From Verrucomicrobiota bacterium (lineage in GTDB: Bacteria > Verrucomicrobiota > Verrucomicrobiia > Opitutales > Opitutaceae), in the NCBI GenBank assembly GCA_023433275.1, contig JAEZDN010000142.1, positions 1 through 6,954 on the forward strand: a stretch of DNA of 6,954 bases, given 5' to 3'. The translations under genes were made by a program, and so were the position numbers. Numbering within the stretch: the first letter of the stretch is position 1; each line of letters begins with the position of its first letter. This document shows, in pieces, positions 5,987 through 6,954 of this stretch. Below the pieces are notes generated by a model. The model was not told the origin of the DNA and did not search any database. It saw nothing but the letters and a program-made list of their open reading frames with translations.

Positions 5987-6954
5987 CCGAGGGACTGGGC
6001 CAGCATTGCGTCCGCTCCAGACGGGGCGGATTGGGACGGCCGCGCAGCCGACTGGAGATCGCCGATGACGGCGGCTAGGCCCGCGATGGTGGAGTGTTCA
6101 AACAGGTGTCGGACGGTGAGCGTCAACTTGTAGGCGGCGTTGAGGCGGGTGATCACCTGGGAGGCGCGCAGGGAGTGGCCGCCGAGTTCGAAGAAATCGT
6201 CGCACGCGCCGACCCGCGTGCAGCCGAGCACCTCGCACCAGATGCGGGCGATGGCGGTTTCCAGGCCGGGCTGCGGAATGACATGGGGCGTGCCGACCGG
6301 GCTCGTGGATGCGGGCGCGGGAAGAGCGGCGCGGTCGATCTTGCCATGGGCCGTCAGCGGCCAGGCCTCCAGTTGCACATATGACGCCGGCACCATGTAG
6401 GCGGGGAGGCGGCGGTGGAGAGTTTCGGCGAGCGCGGCGGCGGTCGGCGTGGGAAAATCGGGTTGCAGGAGGTAATAGGCGGCGAGCTGGGGCTGACCGA
6501 GGGTGTCCTCGCGCGCGACCACCAGGCTTTCGCGCACGGCGGGATGTTCATTGAGGGCGACCTCGATTTCGCCGGGCTCGATGCGGTGACCGCGGATCTT
6601 CACCTGCTGGTCGAGGCGACCGAGGTAGTCGAGCTGCCCGTCTTCGCGCCACCGCACCAGGTCGCCGGTGCGGTAGAGTTTCCTTTCCTCGAGGCGGGCG
6701 AACACGTGGGGCACGAATTTTTCGCCGGTCAGGGTGGGGCGTCCGTGATAGCCGTCAGCGAGGCCCGCGCCGCCGAGATAGAGTTCACCCGGGACGCCGA
6801 CCGGCACCAGCTGGCGGTGGGTGTCCAGCACGTACACCTCGGTGTTGGCGATGGGCCGGCCGATGGCGGGCGCGGCGTGGCCATCGGGTTCCGCCGGGAC
6901 GCGGCACCAGGTCGCGACCACGGTGCTTTCGGTCGGGCCGTAGTGGTTGAACAG
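5983..6954 (-). CDS. NRPS, 3' part: A domain (A5-A10) and terminal PCP (5'-partial)
   Basis: C-terminal end of a nonribosomal peptide synthetase. The frame is open from the right edge (first codon 6954-6952) for 323 codons to TGA at 5985-5983. Numbering visible residues from the edge: A5 NHYGPTEST (3-11), A6 GELYLGGAGLADGY (about 56-69), A7 LYRTGDL (93-99), A8 starting GRLDQQVKIRG (from 112), A9 LPAYMVPASYV (183-193), A10 HGKIDR with the catalytic Lys at 205. A carrier domain follows with FFELGGHSLRASQ, its phosphopantetheine Ser at 261 (codon 6174-6172). About 20 Ser/Ala-rich residues then end the protein, with no epimerase, thioesterase or further C domain, so the chain must pass to another protein. 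All visible motifs look intact, so this A-PCP should be active. Partial specificity code: positions 322/330/331/517 = H-V-V-K, too little to name the substrate. The stop overlaps the next start (ATGA). The start and the first half of the A domain lie outside the window. Confidence 0.96.
   Translation of the reverse strand: MFNHYGPTESTVVATWCRVPAEPDGHAAPAIGRPIANTEVYVLDTHRQLVPVGVPGELYLGGAGLADGYHGRPTLTGEKFVPHVFARLEERKLYRTGDLVRWREDGQLDYLGRLDQQVKIRGHRIEPGEIEVALNEHPAVRESLVVAREDTLGQPQLAAYYLLQPDFPTPTAAALAETLHRRLPAYMVPASYVQLEAWPLTAHGKIDRAALPAPASTSPVGTPHVIPQPGLETAIARIWCEVLGCTRVGACDDFFELGGHSLRASQVITRLNAAYKLTLTVRHLFEHSTIAGLAAVIGDLQSAARPSQSAPSGADAMLAQSLG
6172..6174 (-). other. PCP phosphopantetheine attachment serine
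   Basis: TCC codon for the Ser in FFELGGHSL, the core T motif of a carrier domain. In this family the Ser hydroxyl is modified by a 4'-phosphopantetheinyl transferase, and the arm holds the aminoacyl or peptidyl thioester. It is the only carrier site visible in the window, so both downstream proteins seen here depend on it or on carriers beyond the left edge. Confidence 0.93.

Noticed and set aside
5342..6133. Plus-strand open frame of 263 codons crossing the gene 1/gene 2 junction
   Set aside because: Antisense to two well-supported NRPS frames, with a translation that has no domain or motif.

Overview
The window is one continuous stretch of a nonribosomal peptide synthetase (NRPS) gene cluster. 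All three genes are on the minus strand, so transcription runs from the right edge to the left edge. G+C is very high (about two thirds or more by eye) and intergenic space is almost absent. Both edges cut through genes. The composition and gene style fit a high-GC Gram-negative secondary-metabolite producer. An Opitutaceae-like verrucomicrobium or a myxobacterium are both possible, but nothing here fixes the taxon.

Layout in transcription order. (1) 6954-5983: the 3' end of an NRPS gene, with the second part of a normal adenylation (A) domain (motifs A5 to A10) and an intact peptidyl carrier protein (PCP), then a stop. (2) 5986-3242: a 914-residue protein that starts in an ATGA overlap with gene 1. 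It has the full fold signature of a condensation (C) domain and of the large A-domain subdomain. Its catalytic motifs are destroyed: HHxxxDG reads HRGILDE, A3/A4/A5 are degenerate, A8 is decayed, A9/A10 are missing, and there is no PCP. It is an unbroken but apparently non-catalytic C*-A* pseudo-module. (3) 3210-1 (open at the left edge, 1070 codons seen): an intact C domain, then an A domain interrupted between A4 and A5 by a complete luciferase-like flavin monooxygenase domain of the MupA/Atu3671 type. The rest of this A domain (A5 to A10) and presumably a PCP lie beyond position 1.

How they may work together: the PCP ending gene 1 carries the growing chain. The next competent C domain is in gene 3, so the chain probably passes from the gene 1 PCP to the gene 3 module, with the gene 2 protein bypassed or acting as a scaffold. 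The gene 3 module would load an amino acid and oxidise it through the embedded monooxygenase. The three visible specificity residues (Asp-Ile-Leu) agree with the start of the glycine code, which would suit alpha-hydroxylation of glycine, but this is tentative. The two most notable points are the coupled, open-frame, catalytically dead gene 2 and the monooxygenase-interrupted A domain of gene 3.

No RNA genes, CRISPR arrays, insertion sequences or recognisable promoters or terminators were found. The only non-coding stretch is 31 bases (3211-3241).
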